Assembly (NCBI GenBank): GCA_964531675.1
Contig: CAZHFW010000006.1
Span: 62,001 to 126,000, forward strand
Length of the DNA stretch: 64,000 bases
DNA from: CAZHFW01 sp964531675
GTDB taxonomy: Bacteria; Planctomycetota; Phycisphaerae; Phycisphaerales; UBA1924
Direction of reading: 5' to 3'
Below, one piece after another: positions 1 through 8,032 of this stretch. The notes beneath the pieces were generated by a model, which saw nothing but the letters and a program-made list of their open reading frames with translations, did not search any database and was not told where the DNA came from. Every line of letters begins with the position of its first letter. The first letter of the stretch is position 1. Made by a program: the position numbers and the translations under genes.

Positions 1-132
1 GCGCGCGAGCCTTGGCCTGAGTTCTCGCACCCAAGGGATCGGATAATCCCGGATCATGGCATCCTCTGCCGTCTGGAGAGGCTTGCGCCCCGTGATGACC
101 GGTGCTCATCGGGTGCGGGCCGAGTCGGGGGC

Positions 133-1197
133 GTGAAGCGGCCGATTCAGACGAACGTGTCCGTGCCCAAGTTCAGATTGCCGCAGGTTCGCTTCCGTTC
201 CCGCCGGGCGCTGGTCGGCGCGATGGTGTGCGCCCAGGCGGTCGTCCTGGGGACGGGGCTGGCGCTCTCGATCGATCTGTTCGATCGTGTTGCTTCCAAG
301 AACAGCGGCGTCTGGGATCACGCGGGTGTGGACCGCCTCCGTGGCGAGATCGTCCACCTGACGGTCTGGACCGGGGTCATGACCCTGGCGATGTCCGCGG
401 GCACCGGCCTGGCCCTGATGAGACGCTACGACACCGCCCTGGTGCGCTTCAATCAGCACCTGGAGCAGGAGGTCGAGCGCCGCATGCACCAGGCCCTGAT
501 CACCAGGCACGCGCTCATCTTCGGACTCGCCAAGCTCGCCGACTACCGCGACACCGACACCGGCAAGCACCTGGAACGCATCAGCTCCTACTGCAAGCTC
601 CTGGCCGAGGAACTCCGCAAGACCAACTCTGAGGTCGACGACGAGTGGATCGAGCGGCTCATGCTCGCCAGCTCGCTGCACGACATCGGCAAGGTCGGCA
701 TCCCCGACAGCATCCTGCTCAAGCCCGGCGCGCTGACGCCCGGCGAGCGTCGTCTGATGGAGCAGCACCCGCTCATCGGCGGTGACACGCTCATCGCCAT
801 CCGCCGGAAGCTCGGCGACGACGAGCTTCTCAATATGGGCATCCAGATCGCGCTGGAGCACCACGAGAAGTGGGACGGCACCGGGTATCCCTTCGGTCTC
901 CGCGAGAAGCAGATCACCTTCCCCGCGCGCCTGGTCGCGCTGGCGGACATCTACGACGCGCTGACGAGCAAGCGCGTGTACAAGGACGCCATGCCTCACC
1001 ACGAGGCGGTCGCGACCATCCGCAAGATGCGCGGCTCGCATCTGGACCCCGAGATCGTGGACGCGTTCATGCGTGTCGAACACCACTTCGCGCAGGTCCG
1101 CCGGGAGATGTCGGGCGACGAGCGTCACCTGCTGGCCGAACTGGCAGCGCAGGCCGCGGCCGAGTCCCCCGCCGAGCCTTCCCGCAAGGCGGCCTGA
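133..1197 (+). CDS. HD-GYP domain protein, probable membrane-bound cyclic-di-GMP phosphodiesterase
   Basis: 354 aa. Two hydrophobic segments (about residues 26-50 and 76-96) precede a cytoplasmic HD-GYP domain that fills the rest. The metal-binding H183-D184 of HDIGK and the G251-Y252-P253 triad are both intact, so the active site looks complete. HD-GYP enzymes hydrolyse cyclic di-GMP. No receiver or PAS domain is present, so the input is probably the short region between or beside the membrane segments. The GTG start is preceded by a G-rich stretch; no better start lies nearby. The gene ends in a strong hairpin shared with the converging neighbour. Family assignment is firm; the substrate is inferred. 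Confidence 0.9.
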   Translation: MKRPIQTNVSVPKFRLPQVRFRSRRALVGAMVCAQAVVLGTGLALSIDLFDRVASKNSGVWDHAGVDRLRGEIVHLTVWTGVMTLAMSAGTGLALMRRYDTALVRFNQHLEQEVERRMHQALITRHALIFGLAKLADYRDTDTGKHLERISSYCKLLAEELRKTNSEVDDEWIERLMLASSLHDIGKVGIPDSILLKPGALTPGERRLMEQHPLIGGDTLIAIRRKLGDDELLNMGIQIALEHHEKWDGTGYPFGLREKQITFPARLVALADIYDALTSKRVYKDAMPHHEAVATIRKMRGSHLDPEIVDAFMRVEHHFAQVRREMSGDERHLLAELAAQAAAESPAEPSRKAA

Positions 1198-1230
1198 GCC
1201 TCAACGATCACGCCATCCCATCCGCGCATG

Positions 1231-1260
1231 AAAACGCCCCGGCGGTCCGGGGCGTTTCTC
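1231..1260. terminator. Bidirectional intrinsic terminator
   Basis: AAACGCCCCGG and CCGGGGCGTTT form a perfect 11-bp stem around a CGGT loop, flanked by A residues on the left and T residues on the right. It lies between two converging genes and should terminate both. Confidence 0.85.
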
Positions 1261-1274
1261 TCAATCGGATTGCG

Positions 1275-2669
1275 TCACTTCTTCTCGTCGGGCTTGGTCG
1301 CTGCGGGCTGAGTTGCAGCGGGCATCGAGGCATCAGTCTTGGTCGCCTCGGGGCTCTTCTTGGCGGGCGGGGGGAAGTAGATCCCGTCCTTCTTGGCGTG
1401 CTCGGTGGCGAGGAACACCTTGTACTCCGGGTTCTTCTCGACCAGGTCAAGCACCGTCTTCCGGGCTGCGTCTTCCGCGGCCTTGGCCTCGGCAAGCTTG
1501 GGCTTGAACGCGTCCAGGGCGGCCTTGTCCTCGGCGGTGGCGGTCGGCGCGCTGGCCTTGGCCAGTGCCGCGGCGAGTTCCTCGGACAGGGCGCGGGACT
1601 CTTTGACCTTCTGGTGCAGCGCCTGGCACGCGTCCGTCAGCTCGCGCGGACCGCGCCACACGACCAGGTCCACGCCGCTGGCGCGCTTGGCCTCTTCGAT
1701 CATCTTGTCGGTGTCGGGCAACGGCGGCAGCGGCGGGCGGAGCGTGAGCACCTTGCGGAGCATCTCGCGCTTCTGATCCAGCGTCATCGAGATCATCGCG
1801 CTCTTGACCGCGTCGATCTTCTCGTCCTCGGTCTGCGCCTTCTGGAAGCGATCAACCGGCGCGCCCGTGATCCCGAGCTTGTCGAAGTTGGCGCCCGCGT
1901 CCAGCAGCAGCTGGTGGTAGAAATAGAACGCCTCGTTCAGGGCGGCCTCGAGCATCAGGCGCACCTGGATGTTCACGCCGCCGGCCTTGGCGGGGTTCTG
2001 GGCGGCCTCCTTGCCCTCCTCGCGGTTCATCTGCGCGGGAAGCCCCTCTTTGGAGCGCTCCGCCGCGATGCGCCTCGCGATGTAATCGTTGACGATCCGC
2101 TGATTCACCGCGGCCTGCGTGGGCTCCAGCGCGCGGGCCTTCTTGAGCTGGTTGGTCAGCGTTCCCATCGACTGGAAGGGCTTGACCTGCTGCACCAGGG
2201 CGCTGACCTCCGTCTTGTTGGTCATGTCGAGCTTCTCGAGCACGCCCGAGTCGAGCTGTTCCATGATGTCGATGTTGTCGATCACCAGCGTGTCGTACTT
2301 GGCGCGGCGTTCACGCAGCACGGGCTCGCACAGCGCCAGCCTCACGGGCTTGACGATCGGGTTGTGCTTCAGCGCGTACCACTCGATGGGCTCGGGAAGG
2401 GGCTTGATGTTCCCGTTCTCGTCCTTGACCGCGATGCTCTCGAAATCGACCGCCTCGGCCTCCTGGCGGCGCTGGATCTCGTCCTGGGCCGCAAGCTGGC
2501 TCGGGCTGGGCCCCTTGCTGGGCTGGGCCTGGGGCTTGGGCTGCTCGGGCGCCTTGAAGGGCGGGGTCACCGCCGGCGCAGCCGGGGGAGGCGGAGCGAC
2601 CTGTGCGTGCGCAAGGCCCGCAGCCATCAGAACTCCGGCGACCGTCGACATCTTCCTGAGCGGTTTCAT
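1275..2669 (-). CDS. Secreted protein of unknown function
   Basis: 464 aa. A typical signal peptide occupies about residues 1-22 (basic start, hydrophobic core, AHA-Q cleavage region), then a proline/alanine/glutamine-rich linker to about residue 60, then a mostly helical, charged region with no motif I recognise. The C-terminus is again low in complexity (A, T, K, P). A GGAAA Shine-Dalgarno-like sequence precedes the ATG. It is probably periplasmic. It converges on the HD-GYP gene across a shared terminator. I cannot assign a function. Confidence 0.7.
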   Translation of the reverse strand: MKPLRKMSTVAGVLMAAGLAHAQVAPPPPAAPAVTPPFKAPEQPKPQAQPSKGPSPSQLAAQDEIQRRQEAEAVDFESIAVKDENGNIKPLPEPIEWYALKHNPIVKPVRLALCEPVLRERRAKYDTLVIDNIDIMEQLDSGVLEKLDMTNKTEVSALVQQVKPFQSMGTLTNQLKKARALEPTQAAVNQRIVNDYIARRIAAERSKEGLPAQMNREEGKEAAQNPAKAGGVNIQVRLMLEAALNEAFYFYHQLLLDAGANFDKLGITGAPVDRFQKAQTEDEKIDAVKSAMISMTLDQKREMLRKVLTLRPPLPPLPDTDKMIEEAKRASGVDLVVWRGPRELTDACQALHQKVKESRALSEELAAALAKASAPTATAEDKAALDAFKPKLAEAKAAEDAARKTVLDLVEKNPEYKVFLATEHAKKDGIYFPPPAKKSPEATKTDASMPAATQPAATKPDEKK

Positions 2670-2927
2670 CGCGTGGTTTCCTTCTCGATCAAGCTCGCAG
2701 CCCGCCGGCGCTTTGTCGCGGCGGCCCGGCCCGAAGATACGTCCGCGTCCACACGCGGTTCATGCCCTCCGGACCGGGCAGTCATTATCGGCACAAAGCA
2801 GGCCCCGATCGCGTCCGGACGGAATCCGGACACGTGAATCACCAATCAGATCCCGTGCGTCCTCCATACCAAACCAAACCCTTCTGCCGGGCCGCGACTT
2901 TCATGCCGGGCCCAACGCTGGTACATT

Positions 2928-2933
2928 TACCCT
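2928..2933 (+). promoter_or_regulatory. Candidate -10 hexamer TACCCT
   Basis: It ends 5 nt before the ATG at 2939, where there is no Shine-Dalgarno. It supports that ATG over the in-frame upstream one. Confidence 0.45.
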
Positions 2934-2938
2934 CGCCA

Positions 2939-3700
2939 ATGGGCCCACGGGGCATCCCACATCGAGCCTTTTCGTTGATCGAGCTGCTGGTGAGCATCGC
3001 GGTCATGGCTGTCCTGTTGGCGATCCTCCTCCCGGGCCTTATGCACGCCCGCAACGCCGGTTACGGCGCCATCTGCGCCAACAACCTGCGCCAGCTCGGC
3101 ACCGCCTGGCAGACCTACCTCCACGAGCACGACTCGTTCCCGCGTTACTCCGCGCAGCCCGACTGGCGCTACGGCGGGGTGGTCTTCGCGGGCGTCTCCA
3201 AGCTGCCGCTGCTTGATCCCGAGCGCCCCATCAACCGCTACCTCGACGCGGACCGCAACGAAACGGGCGCCCGCGAACTCGCGGCGCTCTACCGCTGCCC
3301 CGCGGACAAGGGCATCTGGGACCGCTCGCAGGCCCGCGCGGGCCAGCCCGCGCTGAGCGTGCTCGGAGGCAAGAGCGCGTACGAGTTCTACGGCACGAGC
3401 TATCGCGCCAACCCCTACCTCATGGATTCCACGTTCGCGCAGATCGATGACCGCCAGCGTGCTCTCAAGCAGACCGAAATCGCCGGCGTCTCCAGCCGCC
3501 TCATTCTGATGGGCGACCCAGTCTGGTACTTCGCCAGCGTGCCGGGCGACTCGGCCGACGCCAAGCTCGACGCGAGCTGGCATGCCCCCTCCCGCGGGAA
3601 CATCCTGGCTCTTGACGGCTCGGTCCGCATCATGAGCTTTGAGCGCGAGCACGCCGAATACGACGTGAACCCCGCGGCCCTGACCCGCGGCGAGCGCTGA
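2939..3700 (+). CDS. Prepilin-type N-terminal cleavage/methylation domain protein
   Basis: 253 aa. The N-terminus RAFSLIELL followed by a long hydrophobic helix is the type IV pilin/type II secretion signal, with predicted cleavage just before Phe and Ala (not the more usual Gly) at -1. The rest is the planctomycete pseudopilin type: an N-N-L-R-Q-L-G motif after the helix and, near the end, a histidine followed ten residues later by Asp-Gly (HAPSRG...LDGSV), which resembles the H-X9-DG motif of these families. An upstream in-frame ATG at 2903 would add residues before the signal and is less likely. Probable role in a pilus or secretion pseudopilus; the partner machinery is not in the window. 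Confidence 0.82.
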   Translation: MGPRGIPHRAFSLIELLVSIAVMAVLLAILLPGLMHARNAGYGAICANNLRQLGTAWQTYLHEHDSFPRYSAQPDWRYGGVVFAGVSKLPLLDPERPINRYLDADRNETGARELAALYRCPADKGIWDRSQARAGQPALSVLGGKSAYEFYGTSYRANPYLMDSTFAQIDDRQRALKQTEIAGVSSRLILMGDPVWYFASVPGDSADAKLDASWHAPSRGNILALDGSVRIMSFEREHAEYDVNPAALTRGER

Positions 3701-3732
3701 TTTTCTGAAAGCCGTCCAACGCGGAGCGTGAA

Positions 3733-5292
3733 TCAGCTCAGCTTCTTGAGCAGGGCTTCGCGCACCGTCTTGGCGTCCGCCTGGCCTCCCGCGTGCTTCA
3801 TCGCGGCGCCCACGAGCCTGCCGATCGCCTGCTGCTTCCCGGCTTTCACGTCCGCTGCGGCCTGAGGCTGCTCGGCGATCGCCAGGTCCACCCAGCGGTC
3901 CATGGCGGCATCATCGCGCACGACAAGCATGCCCTTGGAGCGGGCCAGCTCTTCGACGTTCACGCCCGAGGCGTTGGGATCGCACAAGATGCCGAAGAGT
4001 TCATCGGCGCTCTGGTTGTTGAGTTTGCCCTGCTCGCGGAGTGCCGCGATGGCGCCGACCTGAGCCGCCGCGATGCCGAGCTGATGAACCATGACCTGGC
4101 GCTCGTTGGCGCGCTTGAGCCCCGCTTGCAGGATCGCGTTGGCCGCGAGCTTGCCCGCACGGGTGTGTTCGATGCCGTGGGTCTGGACCTGGGCGGTGCA
4201 TTCCTCGTAGAAGAGGCACACGTCGCGTTCGTCCACCAGCGCCTGGGCTTCCTTGGGCGTGAGCCCGAACGTCGAGACATAGCGTGCAAAGCGGGCGGCG
4301 GGAAGCTCCGGGATGGTCGCGCGGACGCGCTCAAGCCACGCAGCGTCCACGGTCACCGGCACCAGGTCCGGATCGGGGAAGTAGCGGTAATCGTGCGCGT
4401 CTTCTTTCTCGCGCTGGAGGAAGGTCGTGTTGCGCTGGTCGTCCCAGCCGCGGGTGGACTTCATGCCCGCGCCCATCACGCGGCGGTCCTCCTGCCAGCG
4501 TCTGGGCTGCTCGGCCAGTTCGTGCTCGATCGCGCCCTTGAGGGCCTTGAAGCTGTTGAGGTTCTTCACTTCCACGATCGGCGTCTTGACGATCGTGCCG
4601 TCGTCGAGGTGCAGGACGCAGTTGATGTTGGGCTCGAAGCGCATGTGCCCCTTCTGCATGACGCCTTCGGAAACTCCGAGGAATCGGCAGATGTTCCGGA
4701 GCAGGCGCGCAAAGAGCACCACATCGTCGGCGCTGCGGAAGTCGGGCTGGGTCACGATCTCGAGCAGGGGCGCGCCGGCGCGGTTGTAGTCCGCGATCGA
4801 GTGATCGATCGCGTGCCCGCCCGGCGCTTCGTGCAGAAGCTTGCCCGCGTCCTCCTCCAGATGCGCCCGGATGATCCCGATCGTCCGCTTGGGACCTTCC
4901 GGATCGATGTTCCCCTTGGCGTCGCTCGCGGGGAGCTCCACCGCGCCGTCGAAGCACAGCGGCAGGTCGTACTGGGAAATCTGATAGCTCTTGGGCAAGT
5001 CCGGGTAGAAGTAGCTCTTGCGGTCCCACTTGGTGAACGGCGCGATCGAGCAGTTCAGCGCCAGCCCGACCTTCATCGCCATCTCGACCGCGGCCTTGTT
5101 CATCACAGGCAAGGCGCCGGGGAGCGCGAGCACCGTCGGATCGATCAGCGTGTTGGGCTCGGCGCCGTCGTTCTCGGGATGGGCCGAGTTTCCGGCGCTG
5201 GTGAACATCTTGGTCCGGGTCGCCAGCTGGACGTGGACCTCAAGCCCGACGATGAGCTCAACGCGCGTGATGCCGGGGAGGGTTGCGTGCAT
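3733..5292 (-). CDS. gatB: Aspartyl/glutamyl-tRNA amidotransferase subunit B
   Basis: 519 aa. GatB is the subunit of GatCAB that binds and phosphorylates mischarged Glu-tRNA(Gln) or Asp-tRNA(Asn). The N-terminal GLEVHVQL and the downstream WDRKSYFYPDLPK and YQISQYD motifs are diagnostic; the central NRAGAPLLEIVT and VEVKNLNSF blocks are present; the C-terminal 130 residues form the helical Yqey-like tRNA-binding tail. The ATG at 5292 is chosen over a GTG at 5313 because it has the -10-like hexamer directly upstream. GatA and GatC are not adjacent. It converges on the prepilin gene with 32 bp between. Confidence 0.96.
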   Translation of the reverse strand: MHATLPGITRVELIVGLEVHVQLATRTKMFTSAGNSAHPENDGAEPNTLIDPTVLALPGALPVMNKAAVEMAMKVGLALNCSIAPFTKWDRKSYFYPDLPKSYQISQYDLPLCFDGAVELPASDAKGNIDPEGPKRTIGIIRAHLEEDAGKLLHEAPGGHAIDHSIADYNRAGAPLLEIVTQPDFRSADDVVLFARLLRNICRFLGVSEGVMQKGHMRFEPNINCVLHLDDGTIVKTPIVEVKNLNSFKALKGAIEHELAEQPRRWQEDRRVMGAGMKSTRGWDDQRNTTFLQREKEDAHDYRYFPDPDLVPVTVDAAWLERVRATIPELPAARFARYVSTFGLTPKEAQALVDERDVCLFYEECTAQVQTHGIEHTRAGKLAANAILQAGLKRANERQVMVHQLGIAAAQVGAIAALREQGKLNNQSADELFGILCDPNASGVNVEELARSKGMLVVRDDAAMDRWVDLAIAEQPQAAADVKAGKQQAIGRLVGAAMKHAGGQADAKTVREALLKKLS

Positions 5293-5297
5293 CCTAG

Positions 5298-5303
5298 ATG
5301 GTA
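5298..5303 (-). promoter_or_regulatory. Candidate -10 hexamer TACCAT for gatB
   Basis: It ends 5 nt before the gatB ATG, and no Shine-Dalgarno is visible between them. Confidence 0.42.
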
Positions 5304-5343
5304 GTGCGCGCACTGGCCCGCACGCCGTCCGGGGGCGGACGCC

Positions 5344-6222
5344 TCAGCACCCCATGTCAAACCCGTTGAAGAACGTGAAGAAGTCGCCCAGATCGACCTC
5401 GCCCGAGCCATCAACGTCGGCGCAGAGCGAGGAGAGATCCCAGCAGTTGAAGAAGGCGAAGAAGTCCGAGAGATCCACCTTCCCGTCGCAATCCCGGTCC
5501 GCATCGCAGGGCGGAAGCCCGCCCGCTTCACGGATCTCGCAACCGCTCAAGGCCCTTCCGAACACGCGCACGTCGTCGATCTGGCCGCGCCAGAAGAAGC
5601 TCGGCACGACGTTGTTCCGACCAATCGCCGCGATCGAGTCCGGACTCGTCAGGATCGGCCTTGGCGTCCCGAAGGACTGCTCGGCAACCAGCTCGCCACC
5701 GACATAGATCGCGATCCGCGCCGTCGCCGCGTCGTATGTTGCCGCGACAAACCGGAGCGTGTTCAGCGGGATGGCCCCGGCCGGCGTGCGGAGCAGGTAG
5801 AAGCTGTTGATCGTCGATCCCCCAAGCACGTTCACGCCCATCTGAAGCCCGGTGGTCGGACTTGCGCCGTCCTGCTCGAAGGCATACCCCGCGACGTTGC
5901 TCGCGGGACGTACATTGAAGATCGAGCCGCCCAGTGATGCCGACGTCTGCCTCACCCATGCGGTGATGGTCACGCCGCTGGTGAGCGAGAGCCCGCCTGC
6001 GCCCGGATTCGGAAATGACACGCTTCCCGCGGTTGGCCCGAAGCTGAACGACTGCCCTTGCGCCTCGTTGAAGAAGCCCGTGTTGTTGAGCACGCCGTGG
6101 TTCGGCCCCACGCTGTCCGCCGCGTTTCCGTCGGCCTTCCATCGAGAAATCTCGCCGGGCGGATCGGCCAGGGCCGCACCCGCGAGAACAACGCAGGCTG
6201 TGGAGACCACGCGGGTACGCAT
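5344..6222 (-). CDS. Secreted LamG-like domain protein with dockerin-type calcium repeats
   Basis: 292 aa. A signal peptide (about 1-20, ending AALA-D) is followed by a LamG/concanavalin-like jelly roll (about 25-225; visible blocks include ISRWKADGNAADS, ITAWVR, and GQIDDVRVFGRAL near the end). A linker leads to two EF-hand-like repeats, DADRDCDGKVDLSDFF and DVDGSGEVDLGDFF, ending in Gly-Cys. This C-terminal module resembles dockerins and recurs at the ends of secreted Phycisphaerae proteins. The ATG has a good AGAGGAA ribosome site about 6 nt upstream. Likely an extracellular carbohydrate- or protein-binding protein; the ligand is unknown. Confidence 0.82.
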   Translation of the reverse strand: MRTRVVSTACVVLAGAALADPPGEISRWKADGNAADSVGPNHGVLNNTGFFNEAQGQSFSFGPTAGSVSFPNPGAGGLSLTSGVTITAWVRQTSASLGGSIFNVRPASNVAGYAFEQDGASPTTGLQMGVNVLGGSTINSFYLLRTPAGAIPLNTLRFVAATYDAATARIAIYVGGELVAEQSFGTPRPILTSPDSIAAIGRNNVVPSFFWRGQIDDVRVFGRALSGCEIREAGGLPPCDADRDCDGKVDLSDFFAFFNCWDLSSLCADVDGSGEVDLGDFFTFFNGFDMGC

Positions 6223-6349
6223 AAGGAGTTCCTCTCGCTGCAAGAACCGATCGAAGCGTGCGATTGCCTGCCGGACAGTGTGCGGGAAGCCCACAGCGAA
6301 AGCAAGGAATTTCGGAGAGTGTCGCAGCTCCGGGCAGATATCGCGATGG

Positions 6350-7225
6350 CTACCGCTCGGCAATCCGCTTCAGCGTGTGATGGATCACAATGTCGGGCGT
6401 GATCCACGTCATCGGCGTCGGCGCTTTCGGAGCCAGCACCCGTGCCGCCGGCCCGACCGGCGCCCATCGGGCCGGATCCGTCGGGCCAAAGAGCGAGAGC
6501 GTCGGAACACCAAGCTGGGCAGCCAGATGCCCGGGCCCTGTATCGCCCGCGACCACCACCGACGCGCCCGCCAGCGCGTCGGCCAGTGCGTCGAGCGTGT
6601 CGAGGAACTTGCCGCCCGCCGCAATGAATCTCGCCCGATCCTTGGCATCCAGCCGCTCGATCTCGACTTCCCCAGCAATCAGAGACACGGGCCTTCCCAG
6701 ACGAATCAGCTCGCCCGCCGCGGCGCACCAGCGCTCCATCGGCCAGCGCTTGGTCTCGGACCCCGCGCCGACATGCAGCACCACCGGCCCCGTGCGGTTT
6801 CGCTGTGCCGTGATCGGAACCTCCGTGAGCCCGAGCATCCCGATCAGCTTCGGCGCGGTCGTGCGATCGGGCCTCGTGTGGATCAGGTGAACCTCCGACG
6901 CGCCAAATGACGCCCGCAGGTTGCGCTCGAAGCGCTCGACAGACTGAGCTTCAGCCGGCGGGCCGAACCAGATCACCCGCGCAAACGCTTCCTTGAACGG
7001 CGGCGTCGAGTCCCGCCAGAGATCACGGATCGCCGGGGTTTCGGCGTCGAGGGCATCAATTCCGAGGATTCGTGAAGCCAGCCTCGCCTTGCTGGCATCA
7101 GAAGCGAGCGTCACGCCTGACCGGTTCCCGGCCCGGAGTGCGCGCAGCAGGGGCCAGATCAGGATCGTGTCGCCCAGGGCGGCCCGATGGTGAACAAGCG
7201 TGCGATGGTCATGCTGCGGGCTCAA
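6350..7225 (-). CDS. Glycosyltransferase family 9 (heptosyltransferase-like)
   Basis: About 291 aa. The N-terminal RAALGDTILIWPLLRAL block is the family-9 signature, and the C-terminal half has VAGDTGPGHLAAQLGVPTLSLFGPTDP, the donor-binding loop of ADP-heptose:LPS heptosyltransferases. The enzyme should act on envelope sugar chains at the inner face of the membrane. The start is uncertain: no ATG is available, so a TTG at 7225 is used; a GTG at 7258 would add eleven residues. It is divergent from the flavoprotein gene across a very short space. The LamG gene lies 127 bp downstream on the same strand. Confidence 0.85.
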   Translation of the reverse strand: MSPQHDHRTLVHHRAALGDTILIWPLLRALRAGNRSGVTLASDASKARLASRILGIDALDAETPAIRDLWRDSTPPFKEAFARVIWFGPPAEAQSVERFERNLRASFGASEVHLIHTRPDRTTAPKLIGMLGLTEVPITAQRNRTGPVVLHVGAGSETKRWPMERWCAAAGELIRLGRPVSLIAGEVEIERLDAKDRARFIAAGGKFLDTLDALADALAGASVVVAGDTGPGHLAAQLGVPTLSLFGPTDPARWAPVGPAARVLAPKAPTPMTWITPDIVIHHTLKRIAER

Positions 7226-7282
7226 GTCAGGTATTCTCTGCTGGCAGAGTGATCGCACGCCTTTTCTGTGGGAGTATTTTGC

Positions 7283-7876
7283 GTGAGCACGCCCAAGATC
7301 GTCGCCTTTGCGGGAAGCCTCCGCGTCGGCTCGTACAACAAGCTCGCGGTGAAGATTGCAGCCGAGGGCGCTCGTGCCGCGGGGGCCGACGTCACCTTCA
7401 TCGATCTCCGCGACTATCCCATGCCCATCTTCGATGAGGACCTGGAGAAGGCCCAGGGCATGCCCGCCAACGCTCAGAAGTTCAAGGATCTGCTCATCGC
7501 CAGCCAGGGCATGCTCATCGCGAGCCCGGAGTACAACAGCTCCGTCAGTGCCGCACTCAAGAACGCGATCGACTGGGCCACCCGCCCGGGCAAGAAGCCC
7601 GATGGCTCGCCCGAAGCGCCGTTGGCCGCGTTCAGCCACAAGGTCTGCGGCCTGGTCTCCGCCTCCCCCGGCGCACTCGGCGGCCTGCGCGGCCTGGTCC
7701 ACGCCCGCGCCATCCTGGGCAACATCAACGTCCTGGTCATCCCCGAGCAGGTCGCGGTCCAGAAGGCCCACGAAGTCTTCAACCCCGATGGCTCGATCAA
7801 GGACGAAAAGATCGGCGCCATGCTCAAGAACGTCGGCGCACGCGTGGCCCACATCGCGGGCAAGCTCCACGGGTGA
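7283..7876 (+). CDS. NADPH-dependent FMN reductase family protein
   Basis: 197 aa. Flavodoxin-like fold: the FMN phosphate loop GSLRVGSYN sits at residues 9-17 and the SPEYNSSVSAALKNAIDW block follows in the middle, both diagnostic of the NADPH-dependent FMN reductase/azoreductase/chromate reductase group. The GTG start has GGGAG 8 nt upstream; an in-frame GTG at 7268 is less well placed. Likely a cytosolic NAD(P)H:quinone or xenobiotic reductase; the natural substrate cannot be read from the sequence. A palindromic repeat follows the stop codon. Confidence 0.88.
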   Translation: MSTPKIVAFAGSLRVGSYNKLAVKIAAEGARAAGADVTFIDLRDYPMPIFDEDLEKAQGMPANAQKFKDLLIASQGMLIASPEYNSSVSAALKNAIDWATRPGKKPDGSPEAPLAAFSHKVCGLVSASPGALGGLRGLVHARAILGNINVLVIPEQVAVQKAHEVFNPDGSIKDEKIGAMLKNVGARVAHIAGKLHG

Positions 7877-7899
7877 GTGCGCCAGGCGAATGTGCCTGA

Positions 7900-8000
7900 T
7901 CAGAGCCGTGTCGCGCAAGCGACCGGCACGGCGCACACCTGATCCTCGAGCTCACGCGGTCCAATCCGATCGGCCGGTCGCTCGCGCGACGCGGCTCTGA
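7900..8000. repeat. Paired-hairpin palindromic repeat, family A copy 1
   Basis: The left arm (7900-7926, TCAGAGCCGTGTCGCGC...) contains a GTCGC-GCAA-GCGAC hairpin. The right arm (7974-8000) is nearly its inverse and carries its own hairpin. It lies between the converging 3' ends of the FMN reductase and topA. Related copies are at 14403 and 27725. Confidence 0.85.
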
Positions 8001-8032
8001 CAGGCCACACCCGACGGGCCACACCCGACGGA